64,000 bases of DNA, from NCBI GenBank assembly GCA_947002045.1, contig CAMQJB010000004.1:9718-73717 (forward strand), read 5' to 3'. The notes below the pieces were generated by a model. It did no database searches, had not been told where the DNA came from, and saw nothing but the letters and a program-made list of their open reading frames with translations. Position 1 is the first letter of the stretch. The number at the start of each line of letters is the position of its first letter. The position numbers were made by a program, and so were the translations under genes. Positions 8,776 through 18,800 of the stretch are shown here, one piece after another. Origin of the DNA: an uncultured Collinsella sp. Lineage in GTDB: Bacteria; Actinomycetota; Coriobacteriia; Coriobacteriales; Coriobacteriaceae.

Positions 8776-10692
8776 ATGGTCGCATTCGATCGCAATCCGC
8801 AAGACTTCAAGTATCTGCGCCTGCTGTCGAGACAGTTCCCCACCGAGCAATCCGCATTCACCGAAATCATCAACCTCTCAGCCATCCTCAACCTGCCCAA
8901 GGGCACCGAGCATTTTATGAGCGATGTGCATGGCGAATACGAAGCCTTTATGCACATCCTCAACAACTGCTCGGGTGTTGTGCGCGAGCATGTCGACGAG
9001 ATCTTTGGCGACACGCTCTCCTTTGACGAAAAGGGCGAGCTGTGCACGCTCATCTACTATCCGCGCGAGAAGATCGATCTTGTCCGCAGCCGGCGCGAGG
9101 ACTCGCCCACCTGGTACAAGACCATGCTCGACCAGCTCATTGTGGTTGCCCGCTCGCTTTCGAGCCGTTATACCCGCTCCAAGGTGCGTAAGGCCATCCC
9201 GCGCGATTACGCCTACATCATCGACGAGTTGCTGCACACGCATCCGGATGAGAACAACTACCGCGTGCGGTATCACGAGCGCATTATCGAATCCATTCTG
9301 GAGACCGCCAGCGCCGACGACTTTATCGAGTCGCTTGCTTCACTCATCAAGCGCCTCGCCGTCGACCACCTGCACTTGGTGGGCGACATCTTCGACCGTG
9401 GCGGCGGCGCGGCCAAAATTATGGACCGCCTGCTCACCTATCATTCGCTCGATATTCAGTGGGGTAACCACGATCTGCTGTGGATGGGCGCTGCGGCCGG
9501 TGAGCCCGCCTGCATCGCCACGGTGCTGCGCAACAACCTGCGCTACGACAATTACGAGATCCTCGAGAACGACTACGGCATCTCGCTGCGCGAGCTTGTC
9601 GCCTTCGCCGACGCCACCTATACCGCCGGCGAGTCCATCACCCCGCTGATCAAGGCCATCAACGTGCTGCTCTTTAAACTCGAGGGCCAGATTATCCAGC
9701 GTCACCCCGAGTTCGACATGACCGACCGCCTGCTGCTCGACAAGATCGACCACGACACCGGCACGGTCACGCTCGCCGACGGCAGCGTGTGGCCGCTCAC
9801 GACCAACGATTTCCCCACCGTCGACCCGACGGACCCCTACACGCTCACGCCCCAGGAACAGCACATCATCGACAAGCTCGTGTCCGAGTTTATCACCGCC
9901 GATCATCTGCATCGCCATATCGATTTCCTCTACACCCACGGCTCGATGTACAAGGTCACCAACGGCAACCTGCTGTTCCATGGCTGCGTGCCGCTCAACG
10001 AAGACGGCACCTTTAGCAGCATGAACTGCCTGGGTACCTGGCACGCCGGTCGCGATTATCTCGATTTTTGCGACCGCATCGCCCGCCGCGCCTGGCGCGT
10101 GGGCGACCGCGACGCCCTCGACTGGATGTGGTACCTGTGGATCGGCTTTAACTCACCCGCGAGCGGACGCCTGGTGCGTACCTTTGAGCGCGCCTATATC
10201 GCCGATAAGAGCACGTGGGTCGAGCCGATGGACCCGTACTATACGCTCACCACGTCCTCGTCCGTTTGCGACGACATCATGCGCGAGTTCAACGTCGCCC
10301 CCATGGCCTGCTCGCCGACGGGGCACATCATCAACGGCCATACCCCGGTCAAAACTACCAAGGGCGAGCAGCCCATCCGCGCCAACGGTAAGCTGCTGGT
10401 CATCGATGGCGGCTTCTGCCGCGCCTACCATCCCAAGACGGGCATCGCCGGCTACACGCTTATCTCCAGTTCTCGCGGATGCCGCCTTAAGTCGCACCAG
10501 GCCTTTACCACGGTTGCCGAGGCGCTCACGCGCAACGTGGACATCGAGAGCGAGACCAACCGCTTTGACCAGGCCGACCGTCGCCGCATGGTGAGTGACA
10601 CCGATACCGGCGCCAAGATCCGCAGCCAGATCCAGGACCTACGCCAACTGCTCGATGCATATAGAAACGGTGCTATCGAGGAGCGCGCCTAG
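8776..10692 (+). CDS. fbp: class III fructose-1,6-bisphosphatase
   Basis: Class III (Firmicutes-type) fructose-1,6-bisphosphatase catalyses the irreversible gluconeogenic step to fructose-6-phosphate. With the start at ATG 8776 (ribosome site GGAAGGTG at 8764-8771) it has 638 residues, normal for the class. The calcineurin-like metal centre is visible: MSDVHGEYEAF near residue 47, HLVGDIFDRGG near 200, WGNHDLLWMG near 230 and later GHTPVKTTKGEQP with LLVIDGGF. The frame is open far upstream through the degV antisense, which is not coding. It shares little with class I enzymes, so the call is specific. Confidence 0.95.
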   Translation: MVAFDRNPQDFKYLRLLSRQFPTEQSAFTEIINLSAILNLPKGTEHFMSDVHGEYEAFMHILNNCSGVVREHVDEIFGDTLSFDEKGELCTLIYYPREKIDLVRSRREDSPTWYKTMLDQLIVVARSLSSRYTRSKVRKAIPRDYAYIIDELLHTHPDENNYRVRYHERIIESILETASADDFIESLASLIKRLAVDHLHLVGDIFDRGGGAAKIMDRLLTYHSLDIQWGNHDLLWMGAAAGEPACIATVLRNNLRYDNYEILENDYGISLRELVAFADATYTAGESITPLIKAINVLLFKLEGQIIQRHPEFDMTDRLLLDKIDHDTGTVTLADGSVWPLTTNDFPTVDPTDPYTLTPQEQHIIDKLVSEFITADHLHRHIDFLYTHGSMYKVTNGNLLFHGCVPLNEDGTFSSMNCLGTWHAGRDYLDFCDRIARRAWRVGDRDALDWMWYLWIGFNSPASGRLVRTFERAYIADKSTWVEPMDPYYTLTTSSSVCDDIMREFNVAPMACSPTGHIINGHTPVKTTKGEQPIRANGKLLVIDGGFCRAYHPKTGIAGYTLISSSRGCRLKSHQAFTTVAEALTRNVDIESETNRFDQADRRRMVSDTDTGAKIRSQIQDLRQLLDAYRNGAIEERA

Positions 10693-10698
10693 CTCCAC

Positions 10699-10741
10699 CC
10701 GCGGGGATTGGCTAAACTTGCTGAGTTTGTCATCCCCGCGG
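10699..10741 (+). other. 10-bp perfect hairpin between fbp and gtrA
   Basis: CCGCGGGGAT at 10699-10708 is exactly complementary to 10732-10741, with a 23-base loop. It begins 7 bp after the fbp stop. There is no T-tract, so it may be an mRNA-stabilising or attenuating stem rather than a terminator. Confidence 0.55.
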
Positions 10742-10770
10742 CGCTCCGGCGCCACTCTAAGGCAGGTACC

Positions 10771-11166
10771 ATGCAAAAGCTCCTTGCGCAGATCATGAAG
10801 TTTGGCGTCGTCGGCGTCGTCGCCACCGTCATCGACTTTGGCATCATGAATCTGCTCCACTACGGTTTGGGCCTCAATATCCTGATCGCCAATACCAGCG
10901 GCTTTATCGTCTCGCTCATCTTTAACTACGTCGCGAGCATGAAGTACGTGTTTGCGCACAAGGAGGGCATGAGCCGCCACCGCGAGTTCATCATCTTTGT
11001 CGTGCTGTCCGTGATCGGCTTGGCGCTCAACGACGGCATCGTGCTGGCGCTCAACGCCGGCCTGGGGCTCGAGGCCAATATCGCCAAGATTTGCGCCACC
11101 GCGCTGGTCATGGTCTACAACTTTGTGACCCGAAAGATCTTCCTGGAGGGCGAGGAGACCAAGTAG
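10771..11166 (+). CDS. GtrA-family membrane protein (first copy)
   Basis: GtrA proteins are small four-helix membrane proteins thought to help flip polyprenyl-linked sugars for cell-surface glycosylation. This 131-residue copy has four hydrophobic segments (about 10-30, 36-57, 71-92, 98-120) and the family blocks KFGVVGVVATVIDFGIMN, FNYVASMKYVF and the terminal VYNFVTRKIFL. ATG 10771 is preceded by AAGGCAGGT. A longer in-frame start at 10708 would lie in the hairpin and is disfavoured. It is followed by a paralog. Confidence 0.88.
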   Translation: MQKLLAQIMKFGVVGVVATVIDFGIMNLLHYGLGLNILIANTSGFIVSLIFNYVASMKYVFAHKEGMSRHREFIIFVVLSVIGLALNDGIVLALNAGLGLEANIAKICATALVMVYNFVTRKIFLEGEETK

Positions 11167-11189
11167 CTCGACCTCCTCGTTGCACTACG

Positions 11190-11235
11190 GGGCCCACGGA
11201 CGATGCGCATCGAGTGCTGCGTTGTTCGTGGGCCC
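11190..11235 (+). terminator. terminator-like hairpin after first gtrA
   Basis: GGGCCCACGGAC at 11190-11201 pairs with 11224-11235 (one mismatch). The T-tract is poor, so termination may be partial. Confidence 0.5.
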
Positions 11236-11386
11236 TGCTCGTTTGCGGGAAGATTTGCAACGTTTGCGGATTACCTCTTGAATATTTGGCGAGTTCGTAT
11301 AGTTCTTGCCAAAGACCTTACGTTTCCCTTGCAAAAGCTCTAAAGTATCTCGTTGCTCGATTCGTCAACGCATTGGATGTGATTAC

Positions 11387-11794
11387 GTGCGCAAGGCACT
11401 GGCACAACCTCATACCAAGCAGTTCCTCAAGTTCGCTGTCGTGGGTCTTATCTCCTTTGGCATCGACTGGGGCATGCTCATTGCACTCGTCGAGCTGTTC
11501 CACCTCGACTTTTTGATGAGCACCACGATCTCGTTTATCACGTCCGTCGTGGTCAACTACTGGCTCAGCATGAAGTACGTGTTCGACCATCGCGAGGGCA
11601 TGAGCCGCAAGCGCGAGTTTACGATCTTCACCATCCTGTCGGTGATTGGCCTGGGTCTCAACGATCTGTACATGTTTGTGGGCGTCACGTTTTTGAGCAT
11701 CGGCTACCAGGCCATGAAGGCCATCGCCACGTTCCTGGTCACCTGGTACAACTACTTTAGCCGTCGCTTCTTCCTCGAGGGCGCGCAGTCGTAG
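11387..11794 (+). CDS. GtrA-family membrane protein (second copy)
   Basis: This is a paralog of the preceding gene with four transmembrane helices and matching blocks: KFAVVGLISFGIDWGML, VNYWLSMKYVFDHREGMSRK and NYFSRRFFLEGAQS. The shared stretch (S/L)MKYVF-(D/A)H-(R/K)EGMSR(K/H) shows a tandem duplication. The start is uncertain: GTG 11387 gives 135 residues starting MRKALAQPHTKQF, close to the family length; an ATG at 11306 would add 27 residues that do not look like the family. No strong ribosome site is seen for either. Likely role in surface polysaccharide export or modification; partner glycosyltransferase not in the window. Confidence 0.82.
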   Translation: MRKALAQPHTKQFLKFAVVGLISFGIDWGMLIALVELFHLDFLMSTTISFITSVVVNYWLSMKYVFDHREGMSRKREFTIFTILSVIGLGLNDLYMFVGVTFLSIGYQAMKAIATFLVTWYNYFSRRFFLEGAQS

Positions 11795-11820
11795 TTTGTT
11801 CGACATTTGCTTAAAGGTAT

Positions 11821-11854
11821 AACCGGTTGGAATTCTCGTTCCAACCGGTTTTTT
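11821..11854 (+). terminator. intrinsic terminator after second gtrA
   Basis: A 12-bp perfect stem (AACCGGTTGGAA at 11821-11832 with 11839-11850), 6-base loop, then a T-run. Confidence 0.93.
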
Positions 11855-11917
11855 GTTTACAGAGTCTGCCGAGGAAGGTGCACGAGGCGGGCTACGGCGT
11901 CCCGTTCGCATAAAGAC

Positions 11918-11947
11918 GGGCGGCTCGGATGTTTGTCCGAACCGCCC
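11918..11947 (-). terminator. terminator-like hairpin after the DUF4430 operon
   Basis: GGGCGGCTCGGA at 11918-11929 pairs with 11936-11947 (one G-U-type mismatch), 24 bp beyond the DUF4430 stop codon. The minus-strand tail (GTCTTTATG) is only moderately T-rich. Confidence 0.6.
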
Positions 11948-11971
11948 GCATGGCGTGTTATGTCGAGGCAT

Positions 11972-12868
11972 TTAGCCCGTTACGTAATACCAGACGACAC
12001 TGTCGCCGTTGTGTAGGACGTAGTTGCTGCACGCCGTGTTGGGCGCCACACCGTTAACGGAATACATCCAGCCACTCGTACCGCCGTGTTCCTTCTCGGC
12101 CAAACCGCCAATGGCGGCGACATACGTGCCGTACGACGAGCCATGTGCATTCACGGAAAGGCCCAGGGCGCACAGGGCATCGTAGGCAGTTGCGCCCTCA
12201 TTAAAGGTGAAGGTGCCACCAGAAGACACGGGATTGCCCACAGCGCTCGATGTGACCGCAACCGTCACCGTGACGTAACCAGGCTGCTGCGAGCCGCCCT
12301 GATTGCCCGCAGAGGCGTTGCCACCGTTGGATGCAGACCCACCGCCAGACACCGAGCCGCCGCCCGAAGAAGAGCCGTCAGAAGAACTCGATCCACCGGC
12401 GGATTCGGAGCCCTGTCCAGCAGACGCGTTGTTGGACGTCTTGCCGCCCTTGTCTTCGGACTTCTTCTCCTTCGAATCCTTTTTGGAGTCCTTATCCGAA
12501 GATTCGGAATCGTCCTTGGATTCCGATTCATCCGACTCCTTGGATTCAGAGTCCACGGCACCAGAAGACGAGGAACCCGCCTCTGTCTTGTGAGAGGCAG
12601 CAGAGCCAGAGTCGGCAACGCTCTTCCCCGCCACGGCCCGAGTGATCCAATCGATGGACCAAGCACCGCTGGAAGAAGGTTGGACAAAGCCTAGCGACAC
12701 AACGATCAAAACGGTGCAGGCGGCTGTCAGAACGCCAACAAGTGCCTTGCGCCGAGGGGCGGACGCCGCCGAAGCGGCGCCCTTTTGCTTTACATCGTCA
12801 AGCTGGATGAACGACGAGTCGGGCTGCTTGGACTCGGCGTCCTGAGGCTTACTGGACACAGCCCTCAC
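11972..12868 (-). CDS. membrane-anchored DUF4430 protein
   Basis: The 298-residue product has a cytoplasmic N-terminus, one membrane segment or uncleaved signal at about 41-63 (ALVGVLTAACTVLIVVSLGF), a Ser/Asp/Lys/Gly-rich flexible linker (about 85-195), and a C-terminal DUF4430 domain (about 195-298) ending GWMYSVNGVAPN, LHNGDSVVWYYV. DUF4430 is related to the C-terminal domain of transcobalamin/intrinsic factor. It follows the giant DUF4430 gene with no gap: GTG 12866-12868 directly follows that gene's TAG, and another GTG at 12859 has AGGTGAGG in front, so the true start is one of these. It is probably translationally coupled and under the same riboswitch. Inferred role: corrinoid or ligand binding outside the membrane. 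Confidence 0.85.
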   Translation of the reverse strand: MRAVSSKPQDAESKQPDSSFIQLDDVKQKGAASAASAPRRKALVGVLTAACTVLIVVSLGFVQPSSSGAWSIDWITRAVAGKSVADSGSAASHKTEAGSSSSGAVDSESKESDESESKDDSESSDKDSKKDSKEKKSEDKGGKTSNNASAGQGSESAGGSSSSDGSSSGGGSVSGGGSASNGGNASAGNQGGSQQPGYVTVTVAVTSSAVGNPVSSGGTFTFNEGATAYDALCALGLSVNAHGSSYGTYVAAIGGLAEKEHGGTSGWMYSVNGVAPNTACSNYVLHNGDSVVWYYVTG

Positions 12869-15800
12869 CTACCGGCGCTTGGTGAACACGAACACGCCGA
12901 TGACGGCGAGACCGATCACGCCAGCCGCCACGCCAGCGATGGCGAGCGGATTGAAGCCAGACTGCTGCGAGGGAGCCGCAGCGGACTTCTTGGCAGTGGT
13001 CGCTGCAGACGAGCCCGTGTCGGACTTGCCGGACTTGTCATCCTTCTTGCCGGACTTCTTGTCCTTCTTGCCGGACTTATCGGATTTCTTCTTGGAATCC
13101 TTATCGTCCTTGGTCTCGGTCGTAGTCGTGGTAGACGACACCGGCTTCTTACCCGGAGCAACAGCACCGCCAGCCTGCTGGCCGTTTGTGCCGTTACCGG
13201 AGCCAGAACCAGCACCGGCATTACCCGAACCGCCGTTGCCGCCAGCGGAGCCAGAGCCACCGTTACCACCAGGGTTAACAGCATTCTTGATCCACTTGGC
13301 ATACAGCGTCATATCAGCCGTCACCGCAACGCTAAAGTCATATGCCTCCGTACAGGCCTCGTCGGTATACCAACCAGCGAAGGTGTAGCCTTCGCGCGTC
13401 GGATCGGCAGGCTTGGCGATAGAGCCGTTGGCGGCCGTAGTCTGAAAATCGACCTTGGACCCCTCGCCAGCGCTAAACGAAACCTTAACGCCAGCATTCA
13501 GCTTAAACAGCGTGCCAGAGTCGTTAATGTAGTACAAGTTGCCCTGGGCATCACAAGCGATTGGCGAGTCACAGAAGTTGTAGTGGCCCGTTGCGCTAAA
13601 CACACCAGAAGCCTCAGCGTCACCCAACTTGTAACGATATACGCCACCGCCTGAGGTGTAGTTAACGAAATCAGGGCTCTCGCCGTAGTTAACCGTGAAG
13701 TAGACATACGCGTCTTCGCCCTGGACACTTACGAGCGGAGCGCCCTTGATGCCGCCAGCAGGAAGCGCAGTGCCATCAGCAGACGAAACCAGCGTCTTGG
13801 CAAAGTTGTTGGCCGGATCAATAATCGCCAGCGCAGAGCCGCCAGCAACCTCGCCGCCAACAATCAGCTTGCCATCATACGTCGTCGTAGGCACGCATGC
13901 ACATCCCGTAAGGCCAAGGTCGACCACACGCTCCTCGGTAATAAGCGAAGCGGCATCCGCATCGCGTGAGTCGCCATCAGAAATCGCCAAGACGTGCAGC
14001 TTGCCGTCGCGCGAGATTAGATAGGCATGGCTGTCGTCAGCCGAAAGCACACAGGTGGAGTTGACAACAGCACCAACCGAAACCTTTCCGAGCACATCGC
14101 CCGAAGACTTGCTGAGCATCTCGACGGTACCGGCACTGGTGGGAACCAAGACAAAGTCATCGCCCACCGTCGCGCCCGTCCAGTAATAACCCTCGTCGGC
14201 ATTGACATGCTGCCAAGAAACAGCGCCGGTCAGGATGTTAATACGCGTCAGATGACCGTTATTGTACGTACCCTTTCCATAGTCGACATCAACGGTGCCG
14301 ACATAGAGGTAATTGCCATCAATTGTCAGCTGAGAATTCGACTGAGCAGTCTCGCTCACGGAGTCGGTGACCCAAACCGTTGTGAGCGCGTCAGCCGTCA
14401 GAGCCTGGACCGCACCGCCGTCAAGCGGAACAATAACTAAACCGTTCGCATAAATCGGGCGCGAGGTGTAACCGACCGCAGTCTTAAGATTCGACTCGGC
14501 AAGGACCTTGCCCGACTTGGCGTCAATCTTTAGCAAACGCTTGTTGACGGCAAGATACACGTTGCCGTTCACGACAATAGGTTCACTCGCGTTGGGATAC
14601 GCCGAACCAGAATACGCCTTCCAGTCGAACGTCCAAGAGCTCGCTAGCGCACCCGTAGGCGTCGAAACGTTCTCGACCGCCGCATTGGACTTGCCGTCCC
14701 AATCGGACTTCCAATCGGTCGGACGCGGGGCGCTCGGATTGACTACGACCTCGTCGGGATTAGGCACCGTATCGCCGGCAGCATAAGCCCAGACGATCTT
14801 GTCACGCGACTTGAGCACGTAGTCACTATCGAGCTGAGAACCGGGAACACCGTTAACAAAGTACGACCAAGCGCCGGCCAACTTAGTGCCATCAAGCGGA
14901 GAGACAAGGCTGTGAACGCCCCAGAAGCCCAGCTGATCGTACATCTCGGACTTGATGCCCAAGGCATCAAAGTAGGCGGCAGTGGCGTCCTTGATCGTCG
15001 TGCCCCCAACAAACACCTGCTTCGAAGGATCGGTCCAGCGCTGTGCCTTATCGTCCTTCTTGCCGATGATCTCCATCGAGACAGAAACCTGACCGGGCAT
15101 GGTGCCATCGGAACCATAGACCCAGGCAATCTCATCGCCGGCCTTGAGCGTGTAGTTGCCGGCGCCGACATTGGCCATCTTGCCGTTGACAAAGAACTGC
15201 CAGTATTTCCAGGTACTCTCGTTAACCTGCTCGGTCGAAAGCGTCACGTTCTTTTCGAACGGCGAGGTCAACGAATTGAGGAACCAACCGTACGAGCCCG
15301 TGCCAGTGTCGGCGCCAATACCGACCTGCTTAAAGACCTGCTCGGAAAGATCGGCGGCAGTTGCGCCCTCTTCCACCAGCGAGGTCGTAGGTTGCGCCCA
15401 CGTCTGCTGAGCACCTGAAGCGTCCTGACCGACAACGGTACAGCTTACCGAAAGCTGGTCGGTGGGCGCAGCGTCACCGTACTTCGAGTAACACCAGACG
15501 ACAGAGTCGCCCGCCTCGAGCTTGTAGTTGCCAGCGCCCACCGACGCAGCGACGCCGTTGATGAATAGTTGCCAATAGGCACCCGTAGCATGGTCGTATG
15601 CAAGGGTGCGATCGGCATCGAAAGGCGACGTAATGGAATTGAGCACCCAACCCCAAGAGCCGTTGGGGTCGTAGTCGGCCTTGAGGCCAGCCTGCTTAAA
15701 GAGCTCCTCGGAAAGATCGGCGGCAGTCGAGCCGTTCTTGAGCGTGTACTGCGAAGCGGCAGCCCACGTCTGCTGCTTGCCCTTGGCGTCGACGCCAATA

Positions 15801-18800
15801 ACCGAGCACGTCGCTGTGACCTCGGGGCTGTTTTGACCACTCGTGCCCACGACCGTCAACGTTGCCGAGACATCCTGGTTGGCAAGCTTGGCATACGTGG
15901 CATTGTCGGGATAGCGCTCAGCATAGCGAGCGTACTTCTCACTCGTCAGGCGCGAGGAAACGACAACCTTCGTGTTGTACTGCGGCTGCGTGACCTTGAG
16001 ATTCTCTGCGGAGACAATAGAGCTGTTGCTCGACTTAAACAGACGCCAATCCTGCCCGGACATCGCGTCATAGCCAGGCAGATCCTCCGGAACAATACCA
16101 AGGGACGTCGAATCGGTCGTCGTCTTGTTGTAGCTCCAGGCAAGGTTGCCGTCGGCATCGAGATACGCCTTCTGGAACGCGTGCATGTCCGCCGAAACGG
16201 CATTGGCGTCCTGGCCATTCAGAATGGCGGCAGCATAGCCGGCCTTCGCCTTTTCCATAAGAGAAAGCTCGGCATCGAGCTCGCCCTGGTCCTGCGGAGA
16301 AATCGCAAAGTCGAGGGTCTTGCTTGCCGTGACCTCGGCGTTGGACTTATCGGTCACCGTAAGGGTGATCTTGGTCTTCGCTGCCTCTTTGCCAGGCAGT
16401 GGCTGATAGACCGTGCCCTTGTAGCCGTTGAACGTGATGTCATCGGTGCTGGCGGAGTACTCGACCTTGTAGTACTTGCCGTCGATATTGAGCGTGCTCG
16501 TGCGCGGCATCTGCAGGTCGGCGGTCAAGCCGTCCTTGTTGGCGACCGCGTCGGTGCCGGAGTACTTGATGTTGTCGTAAGTAAACGCCGCGTCGACCTT
16601 CTCCTGCAGCGCCTTCTTGTCGGCAGCAACCTTCTCGGGATCGCCCTTGACGGTCACCGTGAAGTCGTGCGCGCCCTTAACGTCAGACGGGCCACCGCTC
16701 ACAAACGAAACGGTCGCGGTCAGCGTTACGGTGCGATCGCTCGAAACGCGCGTCACCTTGCCGGCGTAGTCGTCCCAGCCATAACCGGAAGGCCAAATGA
16801 CATCGCCGTCGGAACTCTTCCATTCAACCTCGAACTTGCTCTTGGAGCCCGCGCGGTACGGAAGTGTGAGATTCGACGTGACGGACTCGGCCGAATCGCC
16901 CGAAGCGTAGCCTATGGCAATTTGCTCGGCAGCATCGTCGAGCATCTGCTGCACACGAGCCTCGTCCCAAGCCACCTGAACCGTCTTGTTGGGCTGGTAA
17001 TACTCGGTCTTCTCGCCATCGCGCGACAGTTCAAACGCCACATCGGCGCTACGCAGACCGTCGATGTTGTAACCGGTGTAGTCGTTGGGGTCAATGAAGA
17101 AGAACGTTACATCGCCATTGGTCTTGTCCTGCGCATCGGAGATGCCGACCGTGGCCTTGGCGTCCTCAGCCTTAAAGAGCACGCCGCCCTCGGAGACCTT
17201 AACGTCAACGTCGGTAAATCCCAGATCAGCAAGCTGTGCCTTCAGCGCATCATTGACGTTGCCGCCCTTGGCGCTGTAGTCAACAACAATCTGCTTGTTA
17301 GCATCGTTGAGCTTTTGGACTGCAGCCTCGAGCGAACCCGCGGCGATAACCTTGTTGGTGGAGACGAGCTCGACCGTCGAGCTTCCGCTCGTGGCGACAG
17401 CCTTCAGATACTTGCCAGCAGCAGATGCCGAGACCGTCGCCTCGGCGCCCGACATATCGGACAGCAGCGTCCAGTCGGCCGCGGGAGCCTTCGCGTCGTC
17501 GGCCGCATACCAAGCAACAGTCGCCTGACCGGTGACGTCGATACCATTGGTGGCCGAACCGTCGGCGCGCTTGGCCTGCGCCGTCGCCTTAACGCTATCA
17601 CCTGAGACGAGATGGGTCGTATCGCTATTGATCTGCGGCGTAGTGGTCACGCGCAGCAGGTTATACTCCCCCGCCGCGGTAACACTGTCGGGCGAAACCC
17701 ACTCAACGGTGTTGTCGAGTGCGCTCGCGGTGACCTTGATCTTCTTGCCGACAAGCGCATCCGTAATAGTCAGGCTGCCATCAGTCGTATCGACGCCGTC
17801 GGTGAGCTCGGTCCAATCGGTACCGTTCTCGCTCGCGTACCACGCCATGGTGAGGTCGGCATCATCGGGCACGTCCTTGGTCGAGCCCGACCAAGGACCC
17901 GGAACCTGCACGCTCGGTGTGATCTTTGAACCCACGCTCAGCGTAACGTTCTTATCGGCAAGCTCAATGCCCGCCAGCTTGTACTGGCCCTTAAGCGTCA
18001 CGGGGCCAAGCGGAGCAACAGACTGCGTGCCGCCGGAGGAGCTCTTCTTCTGCGTGCTGAAAACGGTATTTTCGCTCGTCACCTTTACGCGCAGATACTT
18101 GCCGGCATAGGCGGCGTCAACGGTATAGGTGGCCTCGGTAGCACCGGGGATATCGGTGTAATCGGAGTCGAAGCTCGAGCTACTATTTGCATACTGCCAC
18201 TGGTAGGTCACATTATCGGTGCGGTCGATATAGCTGTACTTCGAGCCGTCCTTTTTGCGCACCTTGGTCTTGAGCTTATCGCCCACGTGCACGCCGTTGG
18301 TGGCAGGAGAGCCCTCAAACTGCACGTCGTAAAGCTCAACCTGACCCGCAACCGAGACAGGACCTGCCGCATAGTAGGGCTTCTCCTCGCCATAGCCGCC
18401 ATTGGCCTTAGCCACGACGTAGTAGCCCTTAAGGGCGGCGGTCACCGTCAGGGTGTTACCGGTCTCACCCTCGATAGGCGTGTTGCACGAGCTCGCGTAT
18501 TTCGCGGTGCCCTTATACCACTGCCACGTGACATGCGAATCGGTGGTAACGTCGGTGGAACCCGCCTTGGCGGTCGCCGTAATCGTGGAGCCAACCTCGA
18601 CTTTGCCCGAAGTCGGGCTCATAGTCACGCTCGAAACATTAATTGAACCGGCGGCTGCAACGAGAGCGACCGTCGAGTTGGTCATGCTCGAAGAGCCGAT
18701 CTTCGAAGACACCTTGCACTTGAGGTACTTGCCGCCCAAAGCATCGGTTAGCTCGAGGGTCTCACCCGTGGCACCCGCAATGTCGGTATACTTGCCACTC

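Noticed and set aside
15569..17605. 678-codon plus-strand frame opposite the giant surface gene
   Set aside because: It is antisense to a clear, repeat-rich protein with signal peptide, domains and anchor. Long antisense frames are expected in GC-rich genes; the translation shows no domains.
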